64,000 bases of DNA from contig OX578146.1 of assembly GCA_951213105.1 (NCBI GenBank), positions 49,135,275 to 49,199,274 on the forward strand. Reading direction: 5' to 3'. Position 1 is the first letter of the stretch. Each line of letters starts with the position of its first letter. Position numbers and translations under genes: made by a program. The stretch comes from Amaurobius ferox. Its lineage: Eukaryota > Arthropoda > Arachnida > Araneae > Amaurobiidae. The notes under the pieces were generated by a model. That model was not told the DNA's origin, ran no database searches, and saw only the letters and a list, made by a program, of their open reading frames with translations. Shown in pieces: positions 60,301-61,418 of this stretch.

Positions 60301-61418
60301 AAGTATTTTTTTGCAGTATTTGTTTAGAATACAATTTGTTCTATATATTATTCAACAAGTAAGTATATGTCTATAATATTAAATGTAGTTTGGACTTCAT
60401 AAAAATGCAAATTTGGCATTTCTGTTCTGTTCCCCAGAGATGAGTTGAGTGTTCATCTCTTAATTACATTAGTAAAAACATAAATAATAGAAATAAATAA
60501 GTGAAGCTTAGTAAATTATGAGTGTAAAAAATCCCCTACTTTGCAAATTTGTAGATCATTTTGCAAAATGGGTGATACACGTTTTTCCCTGGGAATTAGT
60601 GACATCATGTTGTTTAAAACACCATCCTTTTTATCTACTAGATGGTGATAATAGCGATTATAAGTCAGAACACTATTTAGTTCTGTTTCACTTTCATATG
60701 AAGTTTAGCAGCTTTACTATTAATAGATAAGTAAACAACACAATACAGTTATTATTTATTTTGGATGAATATACTTATTATCTGTCATCCCTGACAAGCA
60801 TTTAATTATTATTAGTATGAATCAGAAAATAAAAATAATGTGGCTTCTACTAGTGCATAAAAGTGAGTTATGCATAGTGCACACTTTATTTTTCAATGCT
60901 AGTTTCAATTTCCATATGGCACATAAATAACCTCTTATGTCATTTCTGACATGGAAACACAATGAATATTCATTAAAATTCCATTAACTGTGTTAAACAG
61001 CTTTATAATCCATTCAAAATCTTAAAAGAGATTTCCAAGAACTTATTCCAAACAAAAGTTTCTAGAAACTATCAACTTAAACAAAGTTTTATTTGGAACA
61101 TGAAAATTGACAACTATCAAATACTCAATCATATACTCTTTGCTTTTCTATGCATGTAAACCAAAGAAAAATTTGAACTAATACACATAATTAAAAAGCA
61201 TTAAAATAAACATTGAAATCTGATATATATAAAACATAAGCAAATGCTTTTAACCTGTAACATGTATGGCTCTTGCAATAGTTAAAACGAGGACTTTGTT
61301 CAATTCTTCAGATTCCCCTGATAGCAAAGACTTTGGCTCGGATGGTAATCGAGAAAGCTGAGGCTGAACTTCCGCACTTCCCATGCCAGCTATGAGCTTT
61401 AAAGCAGTACTTTCAACA
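3066..61418 (-). CDS. MED23: Mediator complex subunit 23, internal part of gene (11 exons)
   Basis: MED23 is a large tail-module-associated subunit of Mediator, the nuclear coactivator that links transcription factors to RNA polymerase II. Eleven minus-strand exons translate, in order from high to low coordinates, into segments collinear with animal MED23, including ESTALKLIAGMGSAEVQPQ, GTWCKEILTTIM, EEEYRKWK, RIGARALSAHLRTFADFLV, EGNEAQVCFFII, SPEHWKQSDWHEKH, YFGNVCLRFLP, DIVIHRFIELP and RPVTYLYNTLHYYE. Each exon is bounded by AG and GT, and codon phases match across all ten introns, giving 1145 nt (about 381 residues) with no stop. Introns run from about 0.5 kb to 15.9 kb and hold nearly all the transposons of the window. 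The N-terminal exons lie above 64000 and the C-terminal exons below 1. The family identification is recalled from known MED23 sequence, not searched. Confidence 0.93.
4330..5527 (-). pseudogene. Tc1-like transposase pseudogene
   Basis: Read on the minus strand, the three frames together give a broken Tc1-type DDE transposase. Recognisable parts are a DESQFCVQPDS segment (near 4830), a degraded second catalytic region around 4570, and RSADFNPIEHVWDMIGR spread over two frames (near 4450-4510), the DD34E C-terminal signature. An RRSVSG motif of the DNA-binding region is near 5115. Multiple stops and frameshifts make it non-functional. The end near 5527 (ACTCATGTCCAAAAGTTAA read on the minus strand) looks like a Tc1 inverted-repeat terminus; its partner was not found on the left. 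Confidence 0.8.
5912..5929. repeat. Poly(G) tract, 18 G
   Basis: An uninterrupted run of 18 G on the plus strand in otherwise AT-rich intron. Confidence 0.95.
6280..6379 (-). CDS. MED23: MED23 exon j
   Basis: This 100-nt exon has acceptor TTAG and donor GTGAGT. It encodes VMDIVIHRFIELPTVPVSVE and then GLLDQLGCLYKFH, matching VFDIVIHRFLELLPVSKSLETLLDHLGGLYKFH. It ends in phase 1; the terminal G becomes Asp with the next exon. The 13 kb intron before it carries both hAT-type elements. Confidence 0.94.
7458..8365. repeat. Poly(G)/poly(C) tracts in hAT element 1
   Basis: 13 G at 7458-7470, 13 C at 7815-7827 and 15 C at 8351-8365. The intervening sequence is ordinary. Confidence 0.9.
7905..8490 (+). 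repeat. Diverged tandem repeat, 130-145-bp unit
   Basis: Repeating landmarks are 'cactttaagtagtcc', 'tcctaattgagc.attttga', 'ctggtggctatagtc', 'caccatttg.atatacatat' and 'ccctgggcgcaa'. Units start near 7911, 8055, 8187, 8330 and 8460. They are inside hAT element 1. Confidence 0.75.
8500..8635 (+). repeat. Dispersed repeat family A, 3' end
   Basis: It ends 'ttttccgctacagacc...cacaaacatcgtctgttattatgtaa', as in the copies near 2345, 14110 and 19529. Confidence 0.5.
9673..9762. repeat. Old inverted repeat, left arm part 1
   Basis: Starts CAGGGTTCCTAGGAAAGTC and runs to 'tagtaaagtgac'. The reverse complement of 18680-18775 is similar but diverged. The arm is interrupted by hAT element 2 and resumes at 17603. 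Confidence 0.65.
10908..11640 (+). repeat. 391-bp tandem duplication (within left arm)
   Basis: Units start at 10908 and 11299 with 'aaaaatc.agtgatttctatgaa' and share 'caatccttttgcatatttcaaatgg' and 'acagtttt...gggttaata.aatgcag'. The mirrored pair is in the right arm at about 21830-22560. A 21-bp unit 'atcaatgaaacatctgtagtc' is then duplicated at about 11628-11669. Confidence 0.8.
12493..12582 (+). pseudogene. Inverted, 3'-truncated copy of MED23 exon g
   Basis: It is identical to the first 90 nt of exon g, with its acceptor (CATTAG). The copy breaks after the AGC AGA codons: the last 21 coding bases and the donor are lost with the 295-bp deletion. It is on the plus strand, antisense to MED23 transcription. 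Confidence 0.95.
12820..12879 (+). pseudogene. Inverted full copy of MED23 exon h
   Basis: All 60 nt match exon h with both splice sites (GATTCTAG and GTAATG) kept. Being on the plus strand it cannot be spliced into MED23 mRNA, but it is perfectly complementary to exon h in the pre-mRNA. Confidence 0.95.
13840..14110 (+). repeat. Dispersed repeat family A copy
   Basis: It is similar in order and wording to the inner end of the left arm ('gatggtatcaggatggaaattctg', 'ggaac.gattt.tgtgaa', 'tgaagtacctgtg') and finishes with 'ttttccgctacagac'. It lies about 260 bp from the inner junction of the inverted duplication, which itself falls inside a family A copy. Confidence 0.6.
14540..15320. repeat. 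Unclassified repeat-like segment
   Basis: It contains two diverged blocks of 'cgtaaaaactat.gca.a.aaaa.tatgaaat.tggtacat.tatag', at about 14620 and 14965, separated by 'gcgagttcgagtcctgg' (14769-14785), which resembles a Pol III B box. The segment ends with 'gaagcctcccgaagggag...gcggagcaagcagggtaccc'. No A box was found, so a SINE is not claimed. Confidence 0.35.
17603..17860. repeat. Old inverted repeat, left arm part 2
   Basis: Continues the arm broken by hAT element 2. It is similar to the reverse complement of about 18430-18670 ('gtagcactcctagtagagaattta', 'ataacaaactcg', 'ttgtagagcattatctaat'). Divergence is clearly higher than in the MED23 duplication. Confidence 0.6.
18430..18775. repeat. 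Old inverted repeat, right arm
   Basis: The reverse complement starts CAAGGTTTCTAGGAAAAGTCC and matches 9673-9762 followed by 17603-17860. With the CAGGGTTCCT-type start this looks like the long inverted repeats of an older DNA transposon. A target duplication could not be settled. Confidence 0.6.
18760..18980 (+). repeat. Tandem duplication, about 100-bp unit
   Basis: 'cctag.aacc.t.tata.aa.ataat.ataacacaatt' and 'agggcataatg.atgtaacatga' and 'acagtagattcccattta' occur twice, ending near 18862 and 18976. Confidence 0.8.
18958..19040. mobile_element. Pogo/Tigger-like terminus fragment
   Basis: 'acagtagattcccatttatcccgatcaa' followed by 'gattcccaataatcc' resembles pogo/Tigger inverted-repeat ends (CAGTA...TTATCCG). 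Similar ends are near 37415 and 45190. Confidence 0.35.
19347..19457 (-). CDS. MED23: MED23 exon i
   Basis: This 111-nt exon, phase 0 at both ends, has acceptor TTCTAG and donor GTGAGT. It encodes MYQEKFYFEGLRDLNTQ and then YLPVYFGNVCLRFLP, matching YPEKLYFEGL...YLPIYFGNVCLRFLP. It lies about 140 bp outside the inner edge of the right inverted-repeat arm and was not duplicated. Confidence 0.94.
19458..20301. other. MED23 intron h-i
   Basis: An 844-bp intron. The part above 19600 lies in the right inverted-repeat arm. It contains a family A copy (19529-19870) and nothing else recognised. Confidence 0.8.
19529..19870 (-). repeat. Dispersed repeat family A copy
   Basis: Read on the minus strand it ends '...tttacagacgacactcacagatatcttcttttattatgtaaga'. 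The inner edge of the right arm (19600) cuts through it. Confidence 0.55.
20302..20361 (-). CDS. MED23: MED23 exon h (inside right arm of inverted duplication)
   Basis: This 60-nt exon, phase 0 at both ends, has acceptor GATTCTAG and donor GTAATG. It encodes NSPEHWKQSDWHEKHLIFHK, matching NSPEHWLQNDWHTKHMNYHK of MED23. A complete inverted copy with both splice sites is at 12820-12879. A longer open frame overlaps it in another frame but is not supported by homology. Confidence 0.94.
20362..20864. other. MED23 intron g-h
   Basis: A 503-bp intron wholly inside the right arm. Most of the segment missing from the left arm (20591-20885) lies here. Confidence 0.85.
20865..20975 (-). CDS. MED23: MED23 exon g (inside right arm of inverted duplication)
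   Basis: This 111-nt exon, phase 0 at both ends, has acceptor CATTAG and donor GTAAGTAAAT. It encodes ALCSFEGNEAQVCFFIIYML followed by LLRPAEFKSRVYDFIKD, matching SHEGNEAQVCYFIIQLLLLKPNDFRNRVSDFVKE. It lies in the right arm (19600-23405) of a large inverted repeat. The opposite arm holds a 3'-truncated copy at 12493-12582. Confidence 0.94.
24843..26107 (-). mobile_element. MITE-like element, family B, copy 2
   Basis: On the minus strand it starts 'catgactttccttatataatgcaatg' (near 26107) and ends near 24860 with 'atatacaagtataatatatatgaaaagt' style terminal palindrome text. It contains a TG microsatellite (24993-25024) and two copies of a roughly 210-bp block ('tccgtccgta..gtttggc.aaattttg', near 25500 and 25700), making it longer than copy 1. 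Confidence 0.6.
26765..26894. repeat. Two poly(C) tracts
   Basis: 13 C at 26765-26777 and 14 C at 26881-26894, about 100 bp apart. Confidence 0.95.
26980..29910. repeat. Array of decayed direct repeats with poly(G) tracts
   Basis: A phrase 'acacgttata.gaactcctgaacacatttca...ccatggaaagtgattg' recurs near 27080, 27230, 27490, 29470 and 29645, with 'tcgtctgtcctg.ttgt.tgacc' downstream of several copies. Unit spacing is irregular (about 160-330 bp where consecutive). Interspersed is a second motif, 'attcgat.taaagggggggg...gatcaca', with 16 G at 28158-28173, 16 G at 28782-28797 and 9 G at 28938-28946. TC and TA microsatellites lie at 28191-28220 and 28343-28360. No coding frame is recognised. Confidence 0.6.
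30050..30430. other. GC-richer spacer, unassigned
   Basis: More balanced in base composition than its surroundings, with an 84-codon plus-strand open frame (30144-30398) that I do not recognise. It contains TCACTAGATGGCGC on the minus strand (about 30387-30402), close to the CTCF consensus. Confidence 0.4.
30456..31170 (-). pseudogene. DD41D mariner-type transposase pseudogene
   Basis: On the minus strand a single reading frame runs from about 31165 to 30456 without a frameshift. It contains KNVSQRKTICRLLYENYLAG, VVTIDET (first catalytic Asp), VKYHQDKATSHTS (second Asp) and PPKSPGMSPMDYCAFGLLKQ (third Asp), ending QIEHIRK. Exactly 41 residues separate the second and third Asp, the spacing of the DD41D (rosa-like) branch of Tc1/mariner. 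The frame has three TAG stops: before KYVVTIDE, directly after TIDET, and after NSDYY. The N-terminal DNA-binding half is missing upstream of about 31170. Confidence 0.85.
32410..32625. repeat. 75-bp minisatellite, 2.9 copies
   Basis: Units start at 32410, 32485 and 32561. Each reads 'gatttgttgacactac.aaca.actggactgtagatattgagatgcactt...gattcacaacac'. The minus-strand translation repeats CISISTVQ.V.SVNKS. Confidence 0.9.
32577..33062 (-). CDS. Unrecognised 161-codon open frame, GC-richer segment
   Basis: This is the second-longest intact frame in the window after the copia polyprotein. It is in a locally GC-richer patch and begins inside the minisatellite array. The protein has a mixed composition with several Cys near the C-terminus (KCSSVKSFCFKCVSQ), but I recognise no domain. 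It may be an internal part or a terminal repeat of an unclassified element. Coding status is uncertain, and chance openness due to composition is a real alternative. Confidence 0.25.
   Translation of the reverse strand: MTSLHSRVCKKKMFFKGEMNTFAAYLRTPARRLPHDIPWTCIIVWVRGSQLGGNFMPRGSWRSIIFGLYLGAGFHSPSLAALGNREFCLQAFEPEQQIREVEIILRVATGAHTEHPSPRLPEKYSILFMQARRRCKCSSVKSFCFKCVSQVHLNIYSSVCS
33376..33723 (-). CDS. Unrecognised 115-codon open frame
   Basis: A Lys/Ile-rich predicted protein (MSLENKQWIKDY start, KNTYPTKVCTPLIISKVASH near the end). No family is recognised. The DNA at 33630-33690 has a threefold 'agtatttctctt' repeat, so part of the frame is low complexity. It is listed for completeness and may be spurious. 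Confidence 0.2.
   Translation of the reverse strand: MSLENKQWIKDYIFRREILYEEKYSLLREILLFDYIIKKRCEKHGFNISTCKISDIINKKEKKRQSLHLTGKKVKNTYPTKVCTPLIISKVASHVLKENSTPPKKYRKIFKYLYL
33960..34110. repeat. Dispersed repeat fragment
   Basis: 'ggaaaccccaggtcgtccgactcatccag...ccatttggatggatgaccgg' resembles 61497-61565 ('gagacccagaccgtccgacttaccag...ctgtttggacgaccgg'). Class unknown. Confidence 0.5.
35740..36570 (+). pseudogene. Pogo/Tigger-type transposase remnant
   Basis: A plus-strand translation around 35840-36200 with stops reads DAEIVAKVNKRNVAAEKRPD and then YIEIQDDVMISDMLLFKWWR. This is the acidic tail plus 'leucine...W.R' C-terminus typical of Tigger/jerky transposases. Near 36500-36565 the minus strand reads ACAGTAGCATTCTGG, like a pogo inverted-repeat end. 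The catalytic part is absent or unrecognisable. Confidence 0.5.
36838..36909 (-). CDS. MED23: MED23 exon f
   Basis: This 72-nt exon (24 codons, phase 0 at both ends) lies between TTATTTCAG and GTAAAT. It encodes YIDALNDLIWKC and then HVIQLDRLILCL, matching CIEILNDMVWKYNIVTLDRLILCL. It lies between the pogo remnant and the copia-bearing intron. Confidence 0.91.
37410..37500 (+). mobile_element. Pogo/Tigger-like terminus
   Basis: 'gcagtacagtacaggatctattatccgg' followed by 'ggcattctggataagggg' and 'ccgtaattcgga' has the repeated TATCCGG pattern of pogo/Tigger ends. The minus-strand sequence at 45190-45130 (ACAGTACGCAACCTCTTATC, then CCGG) is similar and faces it. Confidence 0.45.
37740..39284 (-). 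mobile_element. Decayed DNA element, copy of the one at 54042-55292
   Basis: Read on the minus strand it starts AGGGTTTGAAACAGGACG (39284). It aligns in order with 54042-55292, for example 'ttggaaaattgagatg' text, 'gacagttttgcaatatcg', 'tttttcaatctg.tt.catc.ac' and 'aggcatttagaattat'. The stretch 38400-39050 is not shared and holds the hairpin. It has no coding frame. The CAGGG-like start suggests hAT, but no target duplication was confirmed. Confidence 0.6.
38833..38898. repeat. 30-bp inverted repeat hairpin with 6-nt loop
   Basis: The left arm 38833-38862 (CCGCGACTTGTCCGTAAC...) and right arm 38869-38898 (...GTTACGGACAAGTCGCGG) pair with one mismatch in 30; the loop is TATACT. Three further 'ctcctatatactata' repeats follow at 38900-38955. 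Confidence 0.95.
39425..39429. repeat. Target site duplication of copia, left
   Basis: ATTTT directly before the 5' LTR, matched by 45121-45125. Confidence 0.9.
39430..40282 (+). repeat. copia 5' LTR
   Basis: 853 bp, TGTTGGAAAC...AGCAGCCGACA. A TATATA element (about 39643) follows GC-rich sequence, and an AATAAA polyadenylation signal lies at 40094-40099. Short open frames in it are not meaningful. Confidence 0.97.
39640..39655 (+). promoter_or_regulatory. Putative LTR promoter TATA box
   Basis: GGTGTATATATGATAGG lies about 210 bp into the LTR, with GC-rich sequence upstream. Position and composition fit the Pol II promoter of an LTR; the start site is inferred. Confidence 0.5.
40286..40296 (+). 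other. Primer binding site, copia half-tRNA type
   Basis: GGTTATGGGCC starts 3 nt after the LTR. It is complementary to the anticodon stem-loop of initiator methionine tRNA (GGCCCATAACC), not to its 3' end. Drosophila copia is known to prime from a half-tRNA-iMet cut in the anticodon loop and has the same PBS core. Confidence 0.85.
40436..43327 (+). CDS. copia gag-protease-integrase polyprotein with MBD-like domain, RT/RNase H deleted
   Basis: 963 codons from ATG 40436 to TAA. Residues 1-200 are a copia-type gag (ALNRDNYVTWRNEI start). The zinc knuckle is C232-x2-C235-x4-H240-x4-C245. The protease motif is D282-T-A followed by TRHFC. The pre-integrase HHCC zinc site is H472-x4-H477-x27-C505-x2-C508. 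The integrase DDE is D536-x62-D599-x35-E635, with TPEQNGVSERFN. An acidic Ser/Glu linker (about 775-815) follows. Residues 825-875 (WERKAVPRPDG, DVYYS, RLRSHNDVKKFC, LFNF) resemble a methyl-CpG-binding domain. From about 890 a piece of the RT thumb/connection (SLGKVQKLLGVEF) remains; palm motifs including YVDD and all of RNase H are missing. An intact member would be about 1400 residues. Confidence 0.95.
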   Translation: MEVSNGIEALNRDNYVTWRNEISFILKGEGCYGHINRTVLPVDESTSRREREEYMRSSDRALSILFRNISAEYRELLDIDDSPADAWEKLEAHFEAPTRANLVHLLDEFFSLRPEIEEPIDIFCTRIRKAVTKLKNVNHPVEDVYVAFQAIRYLPAQYQSIIQIIYRWSDTDFKLDKIQKELSLEEGRIKQLRKDHDNNNVSSNSSVYFSNVNAKCKNVTKVKKSIKVIGPCFMCNKNGHVKAQCPKLKKMTSSSIIEVFSNINVEANIVDNPDNRLSWVIDTAATRHFCNDVKMFSKFDKCKDTSMSLAVGDMESPVEAIGTVNMYVKFKDHTNNIVLQNVMYSPKLRRNLLAASVLEEQGYSFSAAKGILWFKTPEGENFFYAKRKEGLYFLKPQYSTKSLNSSVEGRKGDQDRDKNSKQVRKTPATNSQSQNKIKPNLNKRKNKSDLKSKSNKISGSTVEILNKTELWHRRYGHINSDYLHQTSKVSAANGLPKLKYAKVNCIHCKLAKSKRVSYKPIGRIRSTEPLQLLHMDVCGPMPVASLGGNKYFLTITDDFSRKVFVFILKQKLDVFKVFQDFQACQERQLGKKILCIRTDNGMEFCHGQFKAFLKKLGIKHERSNTYTPEQNGVSERFNLTALDCVKAMLNQSKVGDKMWAEAILCFTYTKNRICHKFKVKTPHELYYGKKPAVSHLRVFGCKAYAGIAKQLRKKLDLRAQLGVMVGYAENTRGYRILLVKEGKILEISNVRFEEMEAAEGVLDPIRPRNFTQKKSGFTRTSDSGSGCLDSESEEEAGESHDTSHTSEEEDSPADSDLTPCSNIDWERKAVPRPDGTRTDVYYSVRGDKHRLRSHNDVKKFCAKANIHYDQNLFNFREKRDIKSRPEASNIEIIGDIDHVVSLLKGEFDIKSLGKVQKLLGVEFAEINNKIFIHHRQYINKICQMFEEFLALNFCNQISKNKND
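42908..43060 (+). other. MBD-like domain within copia polyprotein
   Basis: Residues 825-875 follow the MBD pattern W.R...R.DG..tDVYY...G..lRS..dv..y......FnF. MBD proteins bind methylated CpG through the Arg and Asp/Tyr of this fold. The assignment is by eye from the family pattern. Confidence 0.6.
43722..44030 (+). repeat. 79-bp tandem array in copia 3' region
   Basis: Units start at 43722, 43801, 43880 and 43959, each beginning AATTGAATTTGATATTTATA and ending 'tacataaaattttctacat'. The first three are nearly identical. It lies between the stop codon and the 3' LTR. Confidence 0.95.
44256..44262 (+). other. copia polypurine tract
   Basis: GAGGGGG lies 5 nt before the 3' LTR, the usual place for the plus-strand primer. 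It is short. Confidence 0.7.
44268..45120 (+). repeat. copia 3' LTR
   Basis: 853 bp, apparently identical to 39430-40282. Followed by the second ATTTT (45121-45125). Confidence 0.97.
45126..45195 (-). mobile_element. Pogo/Tigger-like terminus split from its flank by copia
   Basis: The minus strand reads ACAGTACGCAACCTCTTATC then CCGGCGTTCC and ATATCCGG, a pogo-like end. The copia insertion lies immediately inside it. Confidence 0.45.
46236..46344 (-). CDS. MED23: MED23 exon e
   Basis: This 109-nt exon has acceptor ATATAG and donor GTACAA. It encodes ILDRIGARALSAHLRTFADF followed by LVFEFANSVGGQHVNK, one of the best conserved MED23 blocks (ERIGARALVAHVRTFADFLVYEF). It ends in phase 0. Confidence 0.94.
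46487..46680 (-). repeat. Family B fragment
   Basis: 'tgtaatatctcatgaatgaatgga.agattt' and 'aggaatactggaaccctgttg' match the middle of the MITE-like copies at 24900-25130 in the same orientation. Confidence 0.6.
47040..47265 (-). pseudogene. Mariner transposase, C-terminal part
   Basis: The minus strand reads KNKMCGQRINRPEEAVESYK, SHVFAIPTSEWQNYFEN and, after a frameshift, KGKYFEKLLNDLF. This is the SETMAR-like mariner C-terminus. It continues the N-terminal part at 49535-50345. Confidence 0.75.
47500..48075. repeat. Diverged tandem repeat, 165-205-bp unit
   Basis: Three units carry 'atatgccaaaataaaag', 'cc.tactacttatat', 'attagaagatata.cc' and 'aaaatatcaataat', starting near 47500, 47666 and 47871. 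Confidence 0.7.
48336..48715. repeat. Diverged tandem repeat, about 165-bp unit
   Basis: 'atttggtgacatttt...aaa.tttgccaagt.gga' and 'acgaaatatcat..cagtact.tc..ataacaaaac' repeat at about 48336, 48498 and 48640. The 'ttggcgacattt' wording is shared with family B interiors. Confidence 0.65.
49535..50345 (-). pseudogene. Mariner transposase, N-terminal and central part
   Basis: The minus strand reads NNVPSKTAIYNWFKKFRLGR, EGRPKTAVTP, VYALWVPYNLTEIQNDARIK, WCKENLKRF, TVWVFQNK, HRTVNADWYITICLP, ILHHD and YSPNLT. These are helix-turn-helix to catalytic domain of a mariner transposase. Several stops and frameshifts are present. The C-terminus resumes at 47265 after the insertion. Confidence 0.85.
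51145..51198 (-). CDS. MED23: MED23 exon d (54-nt micro-exon)
   Basis: This 54-nt exon lies between acceptor ATTTGCAG and donor GTATGTAA. It encodes LLWKMLLDNDRISTIAY and leaves AA of a Lys codon for the next exon. The match is LLWKMLLETDHINQIGYR of MED23. Confidence 0.9.
51199..53037. other. MED23 intron c-d
   Basis: Contains the fold-back element 51297-51684. The remaining 1.35 kb (51690-53037) is AT-rich, with nothing recognised. Confidence 0.7.
51297..51684. mobile_element. Fold-back MITE with 82-bp inverted repeats
   Basis: The left arm 51297-51379 and right arm 51603-51684 are inverted copies at roughly 85% identity by eye (ACAAATAAAATAAAAATGCA start, 'ggatccctttcatcaatgc' core). Weaker pairing continues inward. 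Open frames on both strands arise from the symmetry and are not genes. It begins about 100 bp from MED23 exon d. Confidence 0.8.
53038..53104 (-). CDS. MED23: MED23 exon c (67-nt micro-exon)
   Basis: This 67-nt exon has acceptor TTGCAG and donor GTAAGAATA. It encodes MSNENDIISHFSLQGSSPLF followed by L and a split Cys codon, matching MSNENDIITHFSMQGSPPLFLC of animal MED23. It takes the phase left by exon b and donates two bases (TG) that become Cys with the first base of exon d. It was found by looking for the piece missing between exons b and d. Confidence 0.92.
53205..53400. repeat. Two-unit tandem repeat, about 120 bp
   Basis: 'agactct.tagaagc.ct..ggtga.cca' plus 'tttgcata.ttata..atc' occurs at 53212-53272 and 53329-53393. 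Confidence 0.6.
53738..54041 (-). pseudogene. Helentron endonuclease domain remnant
   Basis: The minus strand reads EVAHTGYSTLSMIIIGDLNF then EMTKDENKTFLEFVK. This is the GDFN motif region of an EEP-type endonuclease. Upstream, in another frame, is an ICMVEATME-like segment. The preceding part of the same domain is at 55293-55460, beyond an inserted element. Confidence 0.6.
54042..55292 (+). mobile_element. 1.25-kb DNA element inserted in the Helentron endonuclease
   Basis: Starts CAGGGTTTGAAATGGG and ends (reverse complement) AAGGTTTGAAATAGGGC, giving about 14-bp imperfect inverted ends. Flanks (AGCATTAG and GATTAAGC) are not an exact 8-bp duplication. Non-coding. A longer inverted relative is at 37740-39284. 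Confidence 0.65.
55293..55900 (-). pseudogene. Helentron (Helitron2) helicase C-terminus and start of endonuclease
   Basis: The minus strand reads PACVITIHKSLGGIFCKLVF, QEHFVYIALF, VTSLEGLYLT and KEIRDIY, the PIF1-like helicase motif V/VI region of Helitron proteins. It continues with NNHLLHTITDD, TELTLVSLNYQNLI and IYEKTW, the start of a C-terminal endonuclease. Helicase fused to endonuclease is the mark of Helentrons. Several stops and frameshifts are present; the Rep domain is not in the window. Confidence 0.8.
56208..57200 (-). pseudogene. LINE ORF1 (gag-like) remnant
   Basis: Three minus-strand frames in sequence give an N-terminal region (57143-56946), then NNVFNSNVRKKDMNNALQQV, SAYAIVLLKG, and VVKPPTGKQALIIFNV, IQEDDLKDIV. 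The pattern (SYA.VL..., ...KPPK..P.III.NV) is that of ORF1 proteins of R1/Jockey-like non-LTR elements. At least two frameshifts are present. No zinc knuckles and no ORF2 follow. Confidence 0.55.
58709..58906 (-). CDS. MED23: MED23 exon b
   Basis: This 198-nt exon has an AG acceptor at 58907-58908 and a GTAACT donor. It encodes SESLSGTWCKEILTTIMQHT, continues through CFPSVLADFFQQH and ends EEEYRKWK. This is the conserved GTWCKDILQTIM...VEEEYRKWKS block of MED23. It ends in phase 1, which fits the next exon at 53038-53104. The open frame runs on past the donor into intron, so the splice site rather than the open frame sets the boundary. Confidence 0.94.
58907..61254. other. MED23 intron a-b
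   Basis: A 2.3 kb intron, almost half of it the MITE-like copy at 59238-60288. 60300-61254 is AT-rich with a 70-codon open frame (60518-60730, plus) that I do not recognise. Confidence 0.7.
59238..60288 (+). mobile_element. MITE-like element, family B, copy 3
   Basis: Starts ACTTTCCCTATATAATGC and ends GTATATAGGGAAAGTAAT. The ends are inverted and share the same CCC/GGG variant, whereas copy 1 has CCTT at both ends. Contains the 'ttagcgtcatttttgc' minirepeats (59510-59600) and a CACACA tract (60131-60147). Confidence 0.65.
61255..61418 (-). CDS. MED23: MED23 exon a (most 5' exon in window)
   Basis: This 164-nt exon lies between acceptor TTTTTTCAG and donor GTTAAA. It starts with the last base of a split codon and ends with the first base of the next. 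It encodes VESTALKLIAGMGSAEVQPQ and then SGESEELNKVLVLTIARAIHVT, matching the animal MED23 stretch CVESTALRLI...EELNRALILTLARATHVT. The terminal G completes a Gly codon with the first two bases of the exon at 58709-58906. Confidence 0.92.
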